NCBI RefSeq assembly: GCF_900101745.1
Contig: NZ_FNAD01000021.1
Span: forward strand, 30,913 to 94,912
Length of the DNA stretch: 64,000 nucleotides
Direction: 5' to 3'
Source: Glycomyces harbinensis
GTDB taxonomy: Bacteria > Actinomycetota > Actinomycetes > Mycobacteriales > Micromonosporaceae
The position numbers were made by a program, and so were the translations under genes. Below, in pieces: positions 10,021 through 19,500 of this stretch; within the stretch, counting starts at the first letter, position 1, and each line of letters begins with the position of its first letter. The notes beneath the pieces were generated by a model. It was not told the DNA's origin. It saw only the letters and a list, made by a program, of their open reading frames with translations, and searched no databases.

Positions 10021-10050
10021 AGCCCCCGCGAGCCGGGGCCCGCGGGGGCT
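10021..10050 (-). terminator. Terminator of the second sigma/partner pair
   Basis: The 10-bp arms AGCCCCCGCG and CGCGGGGGCT are perfect inverted repeats with a 10-nt loop. The hairpin lies just downstream of the leftward gene ending at 10064. Confidence 0.65.
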
Positions 10051-10063
10051 CTGTCCCACCTGC

Positions 10064-11254
10064 TCACTCGGTGAAAATGCAGGTTCCGGCCGCGCCGATC
10101 CAGCCCAGGGCCTGCACGGTCGAGGGCAGTTCGTCGTACGGGGTGGCCGAGGCGACGTCGGCCAAGAACTGCAAGTCTCCGTAGCGGTGCTCCCCGGACG
10201 TGTCGACGGCCACGGTCCACTCCATGATGAAGACGTGGTCGACCGGAATCTCGTCGATCTCGGCCACGGCGTCCCACGTCCCGAGCGGGTCGGTGCGGAG
10301 GTTGACCGGTACCCCGGAAAGGACCTCGACCTGGGGATCGGTGGCGGCGGTGAGCACGTAGTCGGTGACGGTCCGCGGCCCCGTGTTGTGGATCTCGACG
10401 GTGACGGTCCAGACGCCGGTCTCCTCGGTCGCCGCCGCGGTGACTCCGACCGAGAGCTCTGAGTAGGCCTCCGGGCCGAGGTCGCCGATCACTTCCCGCA
10501 CCGGCTCGCCGCCGGCGTTGAGCGTGATGCGCTCGGCCCAGTACCGGAGGTCGTCGGCGGCGGGATCGTAGCGTTCGGCGAAGCCGACGACCACGCCGTC
10601 GCCGACGGCGAAGCCCAAGTGCTGGGGCGATTCACCGTCGAGTTCGGAGTGGACGAGCTGCGTTCCGGCGGCCCACGTGTCGTCCTCGACCTCGTCGAGG
10701 GTCACCGCCTGGTACAGCGTCTGCTCGCCGTAGCGGCATCCGAAGAGCCCGACCTGGTAGTACTCCTCACTGCCATCGGACATGAGCGCCTCGCCGGTCT
10801 GCACGAGGAAGACCGCGCCGTCATCGACCGGCTCCTGGACGGTGCCGTCGCTGAGCTCCGCGCCGTCGGACGCGCAGACCGCGTCCACGTCGGCGTTCCC
10901 GGGCGCGAACGACGGCAGGACGATCGTGGCCCCCACGAGGTCGGGGCCCGGGCCGTATGCGTCCCAGTACTGGTCCTCGTCGGGTGGTACGGAGTCATCG
11001 TCGATGGGACGTTCGTGCGCGGTCTGCGGCTGCTCCCGGTCGTCAGCCCCGGCGGTGTTGGCGAGGAGCCACGCCGCGGGTGCGATGAGGGCGAGGGCGG
11101 CGGCCCCGGCGGTCGCGGTTCGGCCGACGCGGCGCCGTTTCGCCTTGCGCCGCAATGAAACGGTGCTGCCGTCTTTGACTTCGGCGGTGGTGTCGTCGGT
11201 GTATGCGGTGAAGATCGACGCCACGGGGTCGGGGGTGCGGTCGGGGGTGTTCAC
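10064..11254 (-). CDS. Single-pass membrane protein coupled to a SigE-family sigma factor (second copy)
   Basis: This 396-residue protein has the same layout as its neighbour at 8112-9356. It has a cytosolic N-terminus of about 48 residues ending in RRKAKRRRVGR, one membrane helix (about 50-68) and an Asp/Glu-rich linker. The extracytoplasmic domain resembles the neighbour's, with matching blocks near DLVGATIVLPSF and QALGWIGAAG. GTG 11254 overlaps the sigma stop (GTGA) and follows GAGGAG, so it is translationally coupled. No zinc-binding anti-sigma motif is seen. It is inferred to control the sigma factor upstream. It is not a recognised named family. Confidence 0.68.
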   Translation of the reverse strand: MNTPDRTPDPVASIFTAYTDDTTAEVKDGSTVSLRRKAKRRRVGRTATAGAAALALIAPAAWLLANTAGADDREQPQTAHERPIDDDSVPPDEDQYWDAYGPGPDLVGATIVLPSFAPGNADVDAVCASDGAELSDGTVQEPVDDGAVFLVQTGEALMSDGSEEYYQVGLFGCRYGEQTLYQAVTLDEVEDDTWAAGTQLVHSELDGESPQHLGFAVGDGVVVGFAERYDPAADDLRYWAERITLNAGGEPVREVIGDLGPEAYSELSVGVTAAATEETGVWTVTVEIHNTGPRTVTDYVLTAATDPQVEVLSGVPVNLRTDPLGTWDAVAEIDEIPVDHVFIMEWTVAVDTSGEHRYGDLQFLADVASATPYDELPSTVQALGWIGAAGTCIFTE

Positions 11255-11796
11255 TGCTGCTCCTCGGATTCGTCGATGCGCAGGCGCTCGGCGAGCGCGG
11301 CTCTGCCTCGGGCGAGCCAGGTGCGGACGGTCGACTCGGCGACCTGCTCCTGGTCGGCGATCTCCGCGCCGCTCATGCCTGCGATGTAGTGGAGGATGAT
11401 CGCCTTGCGGTGGCGCTCGCCCAGTTGGGCGAGCGCGCGTTCCAGGTCGACGCGGTCGGGCCCGGGCCCTTCGACGTCGGCGAGGTGCTGGCGGCGCGTG
11501 AAGCGCCGGACGAAGGCGCCGCGCCGGAGCCTGGAGGTGGCGAGGTTCCAGGCGACGCGGCGGACCCAGGTCGCGGGGTTGTCGTACCGGCTGAGGATCT
11601 TCCAGCGGATCAGTGCGCGGCAGAAGGCCTCGGCGGCGATGTCCTCGGCTTCGGCGTGGTCGCCGGTGTAGGCGCGCATCTGGGCGGTGATCTGGCCGAT
11701 GTTGCCGGCGTAGAACGCGTCGAACTCGGCTTGGTGTTCGGGCGCGGCCCGTGATCGCTTCATGATGGACGTTCCGGCGGCTGCTGCGGCATCCAT
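11251..11796 (-). CDS. SigE-family ECF RNA polymerase sigma factor (copy B)
   Basis: This 181-residue protein is a paralogue of the sigma factor at 9353-9898. Region 2 reads FDAFYAGNIGQITAQMRAYTG and AEDIAAEAFCRALIRW; region 4 reads LGERHRKAIILHYIAGMSGAEI with the recognition helix ESTVRTWLARG. ATG 11796 was taken because GAGGAG lies 6 nt upstream; a later ATG (MKRS) would also keep both regions. It starts 105 nt downstream of the uppS stop on the same strand, so read-through from uppS is possible. It is followed by an overlapping membrane partner gene. Confidence 0.88.
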   Translation of the reverse strand: MDAAAAAGTSIMKRSRAAPEHQAEFDAFYAGNIGQITAQMRAYTGDHAEAEDIAAEAFCRALIRWKILSRYDNPATWVRRVAWNLATSRLRRGAFVRRFTRRQHLADVEGPGPDRVDLERALAQLGERHRKAIILHYIAGMSGAEIADQEQVAESTVRTWLARGRAALAERLRIDESEEQQ

Positions 11797-11901
11797 GCGG
11801 CTCCTCGTGGCGGGGGTTCGCGGCGCGGTCAAGGCGTCGCACCCTCCACACGAACGAGGGCGCCGCGGCGTCCCACCCGGATCGGGGTTTTCTTCAGGAG
11901 G

Positions 11902-12669
11902 TCATTTGCCGTAGCGGCGGTCGCGGATGGCGAAGGAGCGGACGGCGCGCAGGAAGTCGACGCGGCGGAAGTCGGGCCAGTTGGAGTCGCAGAAGTAGAA
12001 CTCCGAGTACGCCGACTGCCACAGCAGGAACCCGGAGAGGCGCTGCTCGCCGCTGGTGCGGATCACCAGGTCGGGGTCGGGCTGGCCGGTCATGTAGAGG
12101 TGGCGGGCGATGGAATCGGCGTCGATGGCCTCGGCGGCCTGCTCGAGGCTGGCGCCGGAGGCGGCCTGTTCGAGCATGAACGAGCGCACGGCGTCGGCGA
12201 TCTCGCGCTGGCCGCCGTAGCAGACGGCGAGGTTGACCTGCATGCCGCGCTTGTCGGCGGTGCGCTGCTGGGCGTCTTTGAGGGCGGCCTGGTGCTCTTC
12301 GGGGAGGAGGTCGAGGGCGCCGACCATGCGCAGCTGCCAGGGCTGGTCGTCCTCGGCGAGTTCGCCGGCGAGCTCGTCGATGATGTCGAGGAGGGGGTCG
12401 AGTTCGTCTTTGGGGCGCGAGAGGTTCTCGGTCGACAGGAGCCAGATGGTGACGTGCTCGACGCCCAGTTCGTCGCACCAGCCGAGGAAGCGCTCGATGT
12501 GCTTGGCGCCGGCGCGGTGGCCGTCGTTGGGGTCGGTCAGGCCCATGTCGCGGGCCCAGCGCCGGTTGCCGTCGACCATGACGCCGATGTGCCGGGGCAG
12601 GGGCTGGCCGGTCAGCTCGCGTGCGAGCCGACGCTCGTAGATCAGGTAAAGCAGATTCGAGATCGCCAC
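11902..12669 (-). CDS. uppS: Short-chain cis-prenyltransferase (isoprenyl transferase, UppS family)
   Basis: About 255 residues. The enzyme condenses isopentenyl diphosphate with an allylic diphosphate to make the Z-prenyl chain used for lipid carriers of wall synthesis. Diagnostic motifs are VMVDGNRRWARDMG (catalytic Asp33), a central STENLSRP block and RTSGEQRLSGFLLWQSAYSE (diphosphate and IPP binding). The start is GTG 12669, or TTG nine bases earlier; neither has a clear ribosome site. The N-terminal helix resembles that of the short-chain Z-FPP synthases, which in mycobacteria also lie near phoH2, as here. Product chain length is not decidable from sequence alone. Confidence 0.9.
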   Translation of the reverse strand: MAISNLLYLIYERRLARELTGQPLPRHIGVMVDGNRRWARDMGLTDPNDGHRAGAKHIERFLGWCDELGVEHVTIWLLSTENLSRPKDELDPLLDIIDELAGELAEDDQPWQLRMVGALDLLPEEHQAALKDAQQRTADKRGMQVNLAVCYGGQREIADAVRSFMLEQAASGASLEQAAEAIDADSIARHLYMTGQPDPDLVIRTSGEQRLSGFLLWQSAYSEFYFCDSNWPDFRRVDFLRAVRSFAIRDRRYGK

Positions 12670-12769
12670 AACCGGCAATTGTAGGCCTGTCCGATTTACG
12701 GATTGCACGCTTCGCCGTGCGCGCGGCCGACACGGGCGGGGCCCGTCCGAACAGGGCTCGCGCACGGCG

Positions 12770-12799
12770 GCGGCCGTGGCCTCGGAAGGCCACGGCCGC
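12770..12799 (-). terminator. Terminator of pckG
   Basis: A perfect 13-bp stem, GCGGCCGTGGCCT / AGGCCACGGCCGC, with a 4-nt loop lies 26 nt downstream of the leftward pckG stop. Confidence 0.75.
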
Positions 12800-12824
12800 T
12801 TGGGAACTGCTCTCTGTCGTACTG

Positions 12825-14654
12825 CTACTGGAGGTCGAGCCGCTGCTTGAGCGCGTCCAGTTCGCTCCACAGGACGGTGGGGAGGCGGTCGCCGAAGCGG
12901 GTGAACCAGCTCTCGACGAGCGGGATCTCGGCGGCCCACTCGTCGCGGTCGACCAGGAGCGCGGCCTTGAGGTCGGCTTCGGTGAGGTCGAGTCCGTCGA
13001 CGTCGAGCGATTCGGGGGTCGGGCAGTACCCGATCGGGGTCTCGACGCCTTCGGCGCGGCCTTCGAGCCGTTCGACGACCCACTTGAGCACGCGTGCGTT
13101 CTCGCCGAAGCCGGGCCACAGGAAGCGGCCGTCGTCGGAGCGGCGGAACCAGTTGACGTAGAAGACCTGCGGCAGGAGCGCCTCGTCGGTGGCGGCCTTG
13201 CCCATCTCGATCCAGTGGCCGAAGTAGTCGGCGGCGTTGTAGCCGATGAACGGCAGCATCGCCATCGGGTCGCGGCGCACGACGCCGACCCGGCCGGTGG
13301 CCGCGGCGGTGGTCTCCGAGGAGAGGGTCGCGCCCATGTACACGCCGTGGACCCAGTCGCGGGCCTGCGTCACGAGCGGGATGGTGGTGGCGCGCCGGCC
13401 CCCGAAGAGGATCGCGTCGATCGGGACGCCGCGCGGGTCGTCGTACTGCTCGGCGAGCACCGGGCACTGCTTGATGGGCGTGCAGAAGCGGCTGTTGGGG
13501 TGGCTGGAGGGCTCCTCGGAGTCGGGCGTCCAGTCCTGGCCCTTCCAGTCCACGGCGTGGCCGGGCGCCTCCCCCATGCCCTCCCACCAGACGTCGCCCT
13601 CGTCGGTGAGCGCGACGTTGGTGAACAGGGTGTGGCCCTTCGCGATGGTGCGCATGGCGTTGGGGTTGGTGTGGTAGTCGGTTCCGGGCGCGACGCCGAA
13701 GAAGCCGTACTCGGGGTTGACGGCCCACAGGCGCCCGTCCTCGCCGAAGCGGAGCCAGGCGATGTCGTCGCCGAGGGTCTCGACCTTCCATCCGGGGATG
13801 GTCGGCTCGAGCATGGCGAGGTTGGTCTTGCCGCACGCGGAGGGGAACGCGCCCGTCACGTGGTAGACCTTCCCCTGCGGGCTGGTCAGGCGCAGGATGA
13901 GCATGTGCTCGGCGAGCCAGCCCTCGTCGCGGCCCATCGCGGAGGCGATGCGCAGCGCGTAGCACTTCTTGCCGAGCAGGGAGTTCCCGCCGTAGCCCGA
14001 CCCGTAGGACCAGATCTCGCGGTCGGCCGGGAAGTGGGAGATGTACTTGGTGTCGTTGCAGGGCCAGGCGGTGTCGGTCTGGCCGGGCGCCAGGGGCGAT
14101 CCGACGGAGTGGAGGCACTTGACGAAGTCGGCGCCCGAGCCCATCGCCTCGAGGACTTCGGCGCCCATGCGGGTCATGATGTGCATCGAGGCGGCGACGT
14201 AGGCCGAGTCGGTCAGCTCGACGCCGAACATGGGCTTGTCGGCGTCGAGCGAGCCCATGCAGAAGGGGACGACGTACATGGTGCGCCCGCGCATGGAGCC
14301 GCGGTAGAGGCCGGTCATGGTCTCGCGCATGTAGTCGGGGGCGGTCCAGTTGTTGGTGGGCCCGGCGTCCTCGGGGTCGAGCGAGCAGATGAAGGTGCGC
14401 TCCTCGACCCGGGCGACGTCGTCGGGGTCGGTGCGCGCGAGGAACGAGTCGGGTTTGGCGGGGACGGGGACGAGGGTGCCGAACGCGACGAGTTCGGCGG
14501 TCAGGCGGTCCCATTCGGCCCGGGTGCCGTCGCACCAGACGATCTGGTCGGGGTCGGTCAGCTCGGCGACCTCGCCCACCCAGGCCAGGAGTTTGTGGTG
14601 GCGGGTGGGCGGATCGGTGAGTCCGATCGCGGGTTCGGCGGTTTCGATGCTCAC
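12825..14654 (-). CDS. pckG: Phosphoenolpyruvate carboxykinase (GTP)
   Basis: This 609-residue cytosolic enzyme converts oxaloacetate and GTP to PEP, GDP and CO2 at the branch between the TCA cycle and gluconeogenesis. The P-loop [13 protein letters not shown] with the GTP-PEPCK-specific reactive Cys, the metal site [14 protein letters not shown] and the C-terminal guanine-binding region [18 protein letters not shown] are present. Length matches mycobacterial PckA. GTG 14654 has a perfect AAGGAG site. The gene is monocistronic with a terminator behind it. About 460 bp of AT-rich, palindrome-rich DNA upstream suggests complex transcriptional control. Confidence 0.97.
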   Translation of the reverse strand: MSIETAEPAIGLTDPPTRHHKLLAWVGEVAELTDPDQIVWCDGTRAEWDRLTAELVAFGTLVPVPAKPDSFLARTDPDDVARVEERTFICSLDPEDAGPTNNWTAPDYMRETMTGLYRGSMRGRTMYVVPFCMGSLDADKPMFGVELTDSAYVAASMHIMTRMGAEVLEAMGSGADFVKCLHSVGSPLAPGQTDTAWPCNDTKYISHFPADREIWSYGSGYGGNSLLGKKCYALRIASAMGRDEGWLAEHMLILRLTSPQGKVYHVTGAFPSACGKTNLAMLEPTIPGWKVETLGDDIAWLRFGEDGRLWAVNPEYGFFGVAPGTDYHTNPNAMRTIAKGHTLFTNVALTDEGDVWWEGMGEAPGHAVDWKGQDWTPDSEEPSSHPNSRFCTPIKQCPVLAEQYDDPRGVPIDAILFGGRRATTIPLVTQARDWVHGVYMGATLSSETTAAATGRVGVVRRDPMAMLPFIGYNAADYFGHWIEMGKAATDEALLPQVFYVNWFRRSDDGRFLWPGFGENARVLKWVVERLEGRAEGVETPIGYCPTPESLDVDGLDLTEADLKAALLVDRDEWAAEIPLVESWFTRFGDRLPTVLWSELDALKQRLDLQ

Positions 14655-15112
14655 GGTGGCTCCTTCGGTTCGGTGCTCTGGCGCGGCTCGTGGACGGGTC
14701 CGCGACCGGGCGGCGATGTGACGCGGGCGCTCCGGCCGGGACCGGTCCTTCGGACGCTACGTGAACGCGGGGGAACGCGCAGGGACTCATGCTCGATTGA
14801 ACCCTTCTTGAACAGGGTTTCCGCTTGCCGCTTGCTATAGGGTGCTCATTTGAGCTCGAAACAATCACAACTACTTGCGTTTTCTTCTTCACCACGCATG
14901 ATCGATCATCCGCACATGAATTTGACGCATACTCGCAACTAACGCGATCTGTTTCGATCATGGATCGAGCGCGTTAGATCGCGATCGCAAACCGGTTACG
15001 AGTCGCGACGCGGCCGCATTTGGCGCGAATCCCTACACCGCGGGGCGTCTTGGGCGAAGATGCAGTTCTGCAACCGCATCAGCAACCGAGTGTCGAAGCG
15101 TTGGAGAAGTCC
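14655..15112. promoter_or_regulatory. Gene-free, AT-rich region upstream of pckG
   Basis: No gene is seen in these 458 bp. Base composition drops sharply between about 14800 and 15000. Palindromes include AACCCT(N8)AGGGTT near 14799-14818, ATGATCGATCAT at 14898-14909 and CTAACGCG...CGCGTTAG (14939-14946 / 14970-14977), which encloses a CGAT-CAT-GGATCG stem. These may be operators for pckG or for the small gene at 15113. Confidence 0.4.
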
Positions 15113-15226
15113 ATGGCGCACCGCGAACCGGAACCGCAGCCAGGCCGCGCCAGAAGCGTGGCGGTCGGCACGGCGGCAGTGGTCCTGATCCTGGCCGCGC
15201 TCGCGGTCTTCCTGCTCATGAGGTGA
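15113..15226 (+). CDS. Very small single-pass membrane protein (37 aa)
   Basis: The ATG is preceded by GGAGAAG at a good distance. The product has a polar N-terminus of about 15 residues and one hydrophobic helix running from about residue 16 (VAVGTAAVVLILAALAVFLLM) to the end, giving an N-in tail-anchored topology. A perfect 15-bp terminator stem follows 8 nt after the stop. Short proteins of this shape are common and often unannotated in actinobacteria. The function is unknown. The in-frame extension to 15020 has no ribosome site. Confidence 0.6.
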   Translation: MAHREPEPQPGRARSVAVGTAAVVLILAALAVFLLMR

Positions 15227-15234
15227 ACACGACG

Positions 15235-15270
15235 ACGGCGGCCGTGCTCGATCATGAGCACGGCCGCCGT
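15235..15270. terminator. Bidirectional terminator between convergent genes
   Basis: A perfect 15-bp stem, ACGGCGGCCGTGCTC / GAGCACGGCCGCCGT, has a GATCAT loop. It serves the small rightward gene and the leftward gene ending at 15285. Confidence 0.8.
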
Positions 15271-15284
15271 TCGATGCGTTGACG

Positions 15285-15839
15285 TCAGACCGAGGGCCCC
15301 CGGCGGCGCAGCTCGTCGACGCTGACCATCGCCTCGCGCAGCTCCTTGAGCCAGTCCTCGGCGTGCTGCTCGACCAGGCGCACGCACCACGCGAGCGCGT
15401 CCGAGCGCGACGCGGCCACACCGGAGCCGACGAGCGTGTCGAGCACGAGGCGCTCGGGCTGGCGCAGCCGCGTGGTCACCGGCAGGGACTGGTGGGTGAA
15501 GACCATCGTCGTCGAGCCGCAGCGCGCACCCCACGAGGACTGGCGGTGGTAGCGGTACTGGAGCTGCTGGGCGATCTGCACGCGCATGTCGCGGGTGGCC
15601 TCGCGGAAGCGCGAGATCCGGCCCTCCTCGGTCGCGGCCCGGTCGGACTCGGTCGCGTCGCCCGGGTGGTCCGGCGTCGGCAGCGGGCAGATGATGATCA
15701 TCTCGTCGCGGTCGACGGTGACGTCGGGCATGCCGGCGATCCAGCCGTCCGGGACGATCCCGTAGATCCAGGCGGGGGCGTCGTCAGTGGACGGCAGGGG
15801 GCCGTAATGCCACGAGCCGGTGTCGTCGATGGCGGCCAT
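15285..15839 (-). CDS. Conserved-looking hypothetical protein, last gene of the FtsK-type block
   Basis: This 184-residue soluble protein was not assigned to a family. It has no signal peptide or membrane helix. The N-terminal half is rich in Trp, Pro and Tyr (WHYGPLP, WIYGIVPDGWIAGMPDV). The C-terminal half looks helical, with ALAWCVRLVEQHAEDWLKELREAM, and ends in RRRGPSV. It begins 60 nt after the stop of the membrane protein at 15900-16583 on the same strand, so it is probably the last cistron of the FtsK block. A terminator follows. A role with the ATPase is an inference from position only. Confidence 0.65.
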   Translation of the reverse strand: MAAIDDTGSWHYGPLPSTDDAPAWIYGIVPDGWIAGMPDVTVDRDEMIIICPLPTPDHPGDATESDRAATEEGRISRFREATRDMRVQIAQQLQYRYHRQSSWGARCGSTTMVFTHQSLPVTTRLRQPERLVLDTLVGSGVAASRSDALAWCVRLVEQHAEDWLKELREAMVSVDELRRRGPSV

Positions 15840-15899
15840 TGACGGGTCTCCTCACGTTTCGGTGACGCATCAGGTGTACCCCATCCCGTCAAGGCGGTA

Positions 15900-16583
15900 C
15901 TACAGGCCCCGCATGAACACGCCCGCGAGCGCGCACACCGCCGCGATCGCCGCGCCGACGCACGCGAGCGTCTGGCCCGGGCGCGGGCGCACCCGGTACT
16001 GCCACGACAGCCACACGCCGAGCACGATCGGGCCCGTCGCGACCCCCAGGAACAGCGTCAGGGCCGCCGCCGCCTGCCGCACGGCCGTGTCCTCGCTGCG
16101 CAGCGTCCACAGTGCGACCGCGACCGCCAGGGCGCCCAGCCCCGCGCCGATGGCGGCGGCGGTCGCCTCGGTGTGGCGGGGCGCGTCGATCGGCAGTTCA
16201 CCCTGGCGGGCGAGGGACAGCAGCCGCCCGGAGCGCTCCAGCCGGGCCCGGACGCGCTCGGCGTCGGGCTCGGGGTCGGGCGGCCCGGCCGACGGGGTCG
16301 GCCCGGTGCGGCGGTGCCCCACGAAGTCGCCGAGGGACCGCCACAGGACGGACACGGTCTTGTCGGTCTCGGCCACGAGGGTCGCGGCCGCGACGGCGGC
16401 CCGGTTGGCCTCGTCGCGGGCGGTCCCGGCCGCCTCCACCGCGGTCGCGAGCCGGTCGGCTTCGCTCCGGTAGGCGGCGTCGGCGGCGCGGATCTCCGCT
16501 TCGGCGTCGGCGCGGTCCTTCAGGAAGGCCGCGACGGCGTCCGCGTAATCGCACGGTTCGGTGTCGGAGGTCTCGGTCGGCAT
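15900..16583 (-). CDS. Hypothetical membrane protein with N-terminal coiled coil, linked to FtsK-type ATPase
   Basis: This 227-residue protein has a long Ala/Glu/Arg-rich helix (about residues 15-75) likely to form a coiled coil. A Pro-rich linker follows, then three hydrophobic segments near 147-163, 172-193 and 206-224. It starts 10 nt after the stop of the FtsK-type ATPase and must be in the same transcript. The layout of cytosolic coiled coil plus a small helical membrane domain would suit a membrane anchor or channel component for the ATPase. No family was recognised. Confidence 0.68.
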   Translation of the reverse strand: MPTETSDTEPCDYADAVAAFLKDRADAEAEIRAADAAYRSEADRLATAVEAAGTARDEANRAAVAAATLVAETDKTVSVLWRSLGDFVGHRRTGPTPSAGPPDPEPDAERVRARLERSGRLLSLARQGELPIDAPRHTEATAAAIGAGLGALAVAVALWTLRSEDTAVRQAAAALTLFLGVATGPIVLGVWLSWQYRVRPRPGQTLACVGAAIAAVCALAGVFMRGL

Positions 16584-16593
16584 GGCGGCCCCT

Positions 16594-19500
16594 TTACGGC
16601 AGGTCCAGTACGGCCTCGGGCCTGGGCAGGGCCGCGGTCGTCAGGTACGGGATGACCACCTGCGGGGCGCGGTGGCGGGCGCGGTCGAAGTAGAGGCCGC
16701 GCCGCTCGCGCGGATACCAGGCGGGGCCGCCGCTGGCGGGCGAGAGCGGGGCCAGCTCGGGCCCCTGCACGTCGAGGGCGAGCCAGGCGTCGACGGCGTC
16801 GAAGCGCGCGGAGAACCCGCCGAGGTCCTCGCGCAGGCGCGGCACCGACCGCCACCAGCCGAGGGTGTGCAGGTGGCGTTCGGGCCCGTCGATGAGCATG
16901 GCGCGCAGGCGCGCCGACTGGGCGGCGTCCAGGCGCGCGGACCCGGCGTCGACGGCGTAGACGAGGTTGAGCCGCAGGGTCCCGTCGCAGCGCAGCTCCC
17001 AGTCCTTGCACAGCGACCCGAGGTCGTCGTGCCAGTCGACGTCGGCGCCTTCGGTCTCCAGGGCGGCGGCCAGGGCGATCGCGGAGGAGGCCGCGTCGGG
17101 TTCGAGGCAGCACAGGTCGACGCCGATGCGCTGGCCGCGGGCGGCGGTGAGCGCGGCGGCGGCGAGGATGTCGGCGGCCTCGCCGGAGCGGGTGCCGAGG
17201 ATGGCGAGGTTGCGTCCGGGGGCGCGGTGGAGGGCGAGTTCGGCGCCGCGGGCGGCGACGTCGATGGTCTGGCCGAGCAGCGCGGTCTCGGGGGAGGGCG
17301 TGTGCGCGGCGAGTTCGGGGACGTGGTCGCCGTCGAAGAGCGCGGGCGGCAGGTTCCCGGGCGGGCGGGCCTCCCACAGGCGGCGCTGGAGCGGTTCCCA
17401 GGCGTCGGCGTGGCCGGCGTTGGGGAGGGCGACGATCTTGTTGGCGACGGCGTGCCCGGACTCGTCGTTGACGACGGCGTGGAAGCGGGGCACGGTGTCG
17501 GCGGCGTGGTTGTTCTCGGCGAGGACCCTGCGGGCCTTGGGCAGTGCGATGCGGAGGGTGAACTGGGCGACCAGGCTCGGGCGGCCCCACAGCGCTTCGA
17601 TGCCGGCGATGTCCTGTGAGGCGAGGACGAGGTGGATGCCCTGGCTGCGGCCGCGGCGGGCGAGGTCTTCGAGGAGCTGGACGGCTTCGTCGGTGACGGC
17701 GTCGCGGGTTTCGAGGAGGACTTGGAACTCGTCGACGACGGCGACGATGCGCGGCCAGTGGCCTTCGGGGTCGGCGGCGCGGAGCTCTTCGAGCTTGGTG
17801 GCCTCGTGGGCTTTGGCGGCTTCGGCGCGGCGGCGCAGCTCGTCCTTGAGGTGGCGCAGGAGGGCGAGGCCGAATTCGCGGTCGTCGTTGACGTTGACGC
17901 CGACGAGGCGCACGTGCGGGAGCCAGGAGGGGTCGCGGCGGCCGGTGGCGAAGCGCGCGAAGGAGACGCCTTCCTTGAAGTCGAGGAGGTACAGCGCGAG
18001 CTCGTCGGGGCTGTAGCCGGAGGCGAGTCCGGCGATCCAGGCGTAGAGCAGGTTGGTCTTGCCCGAGCCGGAGGGGCCGCCGACGAGAGCGTGGGGCGGG
18101 TTGTCGCCGAGGGCGAGCCGGGCGACGTCGCCGGCGGGGGTCTCGCCGATGACGGCGTGGAGCCCGGTGGCGGAGGAGGAGGCCCACAGGCGCTGCGGGA
18201 GGAGGTCGACGAGGCGGGCGGGTTCTCTTCCGGCGCTGTGCTTCTCGGCGATCGCCTTGGCGGCGGCGGTGATCGCCGGGGAGGGCGGTGGCGCGTCGAG
18301 GGCGATCGCGGCGCCGGGCAGGCCGGTGTACTGGGTCGCGGTGAGGCGCGGCAGGTCGGCGGGTCCGGCGGTATCGTCGCCGACGATGACGAGGTGGACG
18401 CCGGCGGCGACGCCGGTGCGGCGCAGGCGGGCGAGCTGGGCCTGGTCGTGGGCGGGCCAGGAGGCGAGGTCGGCGTTGAGGAGCACGAGGACGCGCCAGG
18501 GTTCGGGGCGCCGCCCGGTGGCGGCGGCGAGCTCGGCGAGGGAGGCGTGCTCGCCGGCGAGGACGTCGGCGTTGATGCGGCGGACGGTCTCGACGAGCGT
18601 GTCGAGCGCTTCGCGCAGCCCGGAGGGGCCGACGAAGGAGAGGAGGCCGGCCTTGCCGAGGGCGGCGAACGCGGACAGGGAGCCGCCGAGATGCTCGGGG
18701 TCGTAGACGTGGAGGCGCACGAGCCCGGCGGGCACGGACCCGACGGCGCGGGCCAGCAGTCCGGGAAGTGCATGCGCCGCATCGGAATCGATGCGCAGAT
18801 GGGCACGGTCGAGCAGCGGCAGCAGCGCGGGCAGTGAGACGCCGGTCACTGATTCCACGGAAATGTCATACCCCTCTGTCACATTTACATCACGGAAAGC
18901 GACGTGACGGTGAGAGGAGGTGGTGAGAGCAGCATCGGCGCCGGCGGCATCGATGGCGGTGCGGGCGACATCGGCGGCAGCAAGGGCGACATCCACGGAG
19001 TCGGCGGCGGCCGAGCCGGACTCCGCGATCGAGCCCGCACCTTCGGGAGCAGCGGCGCGTCCCGCTCCCGAGCCGGCCTCGGCGGGGGTACCACCGCCGA
19101 GCGCACCGCCCGCCTCGACTCCACCCCCGACGGCGACCCGGGCGCCGTCGGAGGCGGGGCCAAGCGCGGCGGAAAGCGAGCAGCTGGCATCGGCACAGGC
19201 CTCACCGCCAAGGCCGAACGCGGCACCGCCCAGGCCGGTAGCCGGGCGGTGCGAACCAGCGGCGGCAGGCGGGCGCAAGACGGCGGCAGTGGTGGTGGCG
19301 GGTGGGCGGTGAGCAGCGGTGGTGGGTGGGTGGGGGGAGGGGGAGGGGATCCCGGGCCCGGAGCCCGCGGATTCGCTGCCGGCGATGCGGCCGATGCGCA
19401 GCATCGGGGCCGGGCCCCGTTCCAGGCCCGATTCGGGCTTCCAGCCCTGCCATGGGGCCCCTGCCGCAGCCGGGGCGGCGCTGCGGGCCGCTTCGAGGGC

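Noticed and set aside
12621..14840. A 739-codon open frame opposite pckG and the start of uppS
   Set aside because: It is the antisense shadow of pckG; no domain, start signal or plausible composition.
11902..14961. A 1019-codon minus-strand frame joining the pckG region to uppS
   Set aside because: The upstream part is an Arg-rich shadow of pckG in another frame; only the uppS part has conserved motifs, and a terminator lies between.
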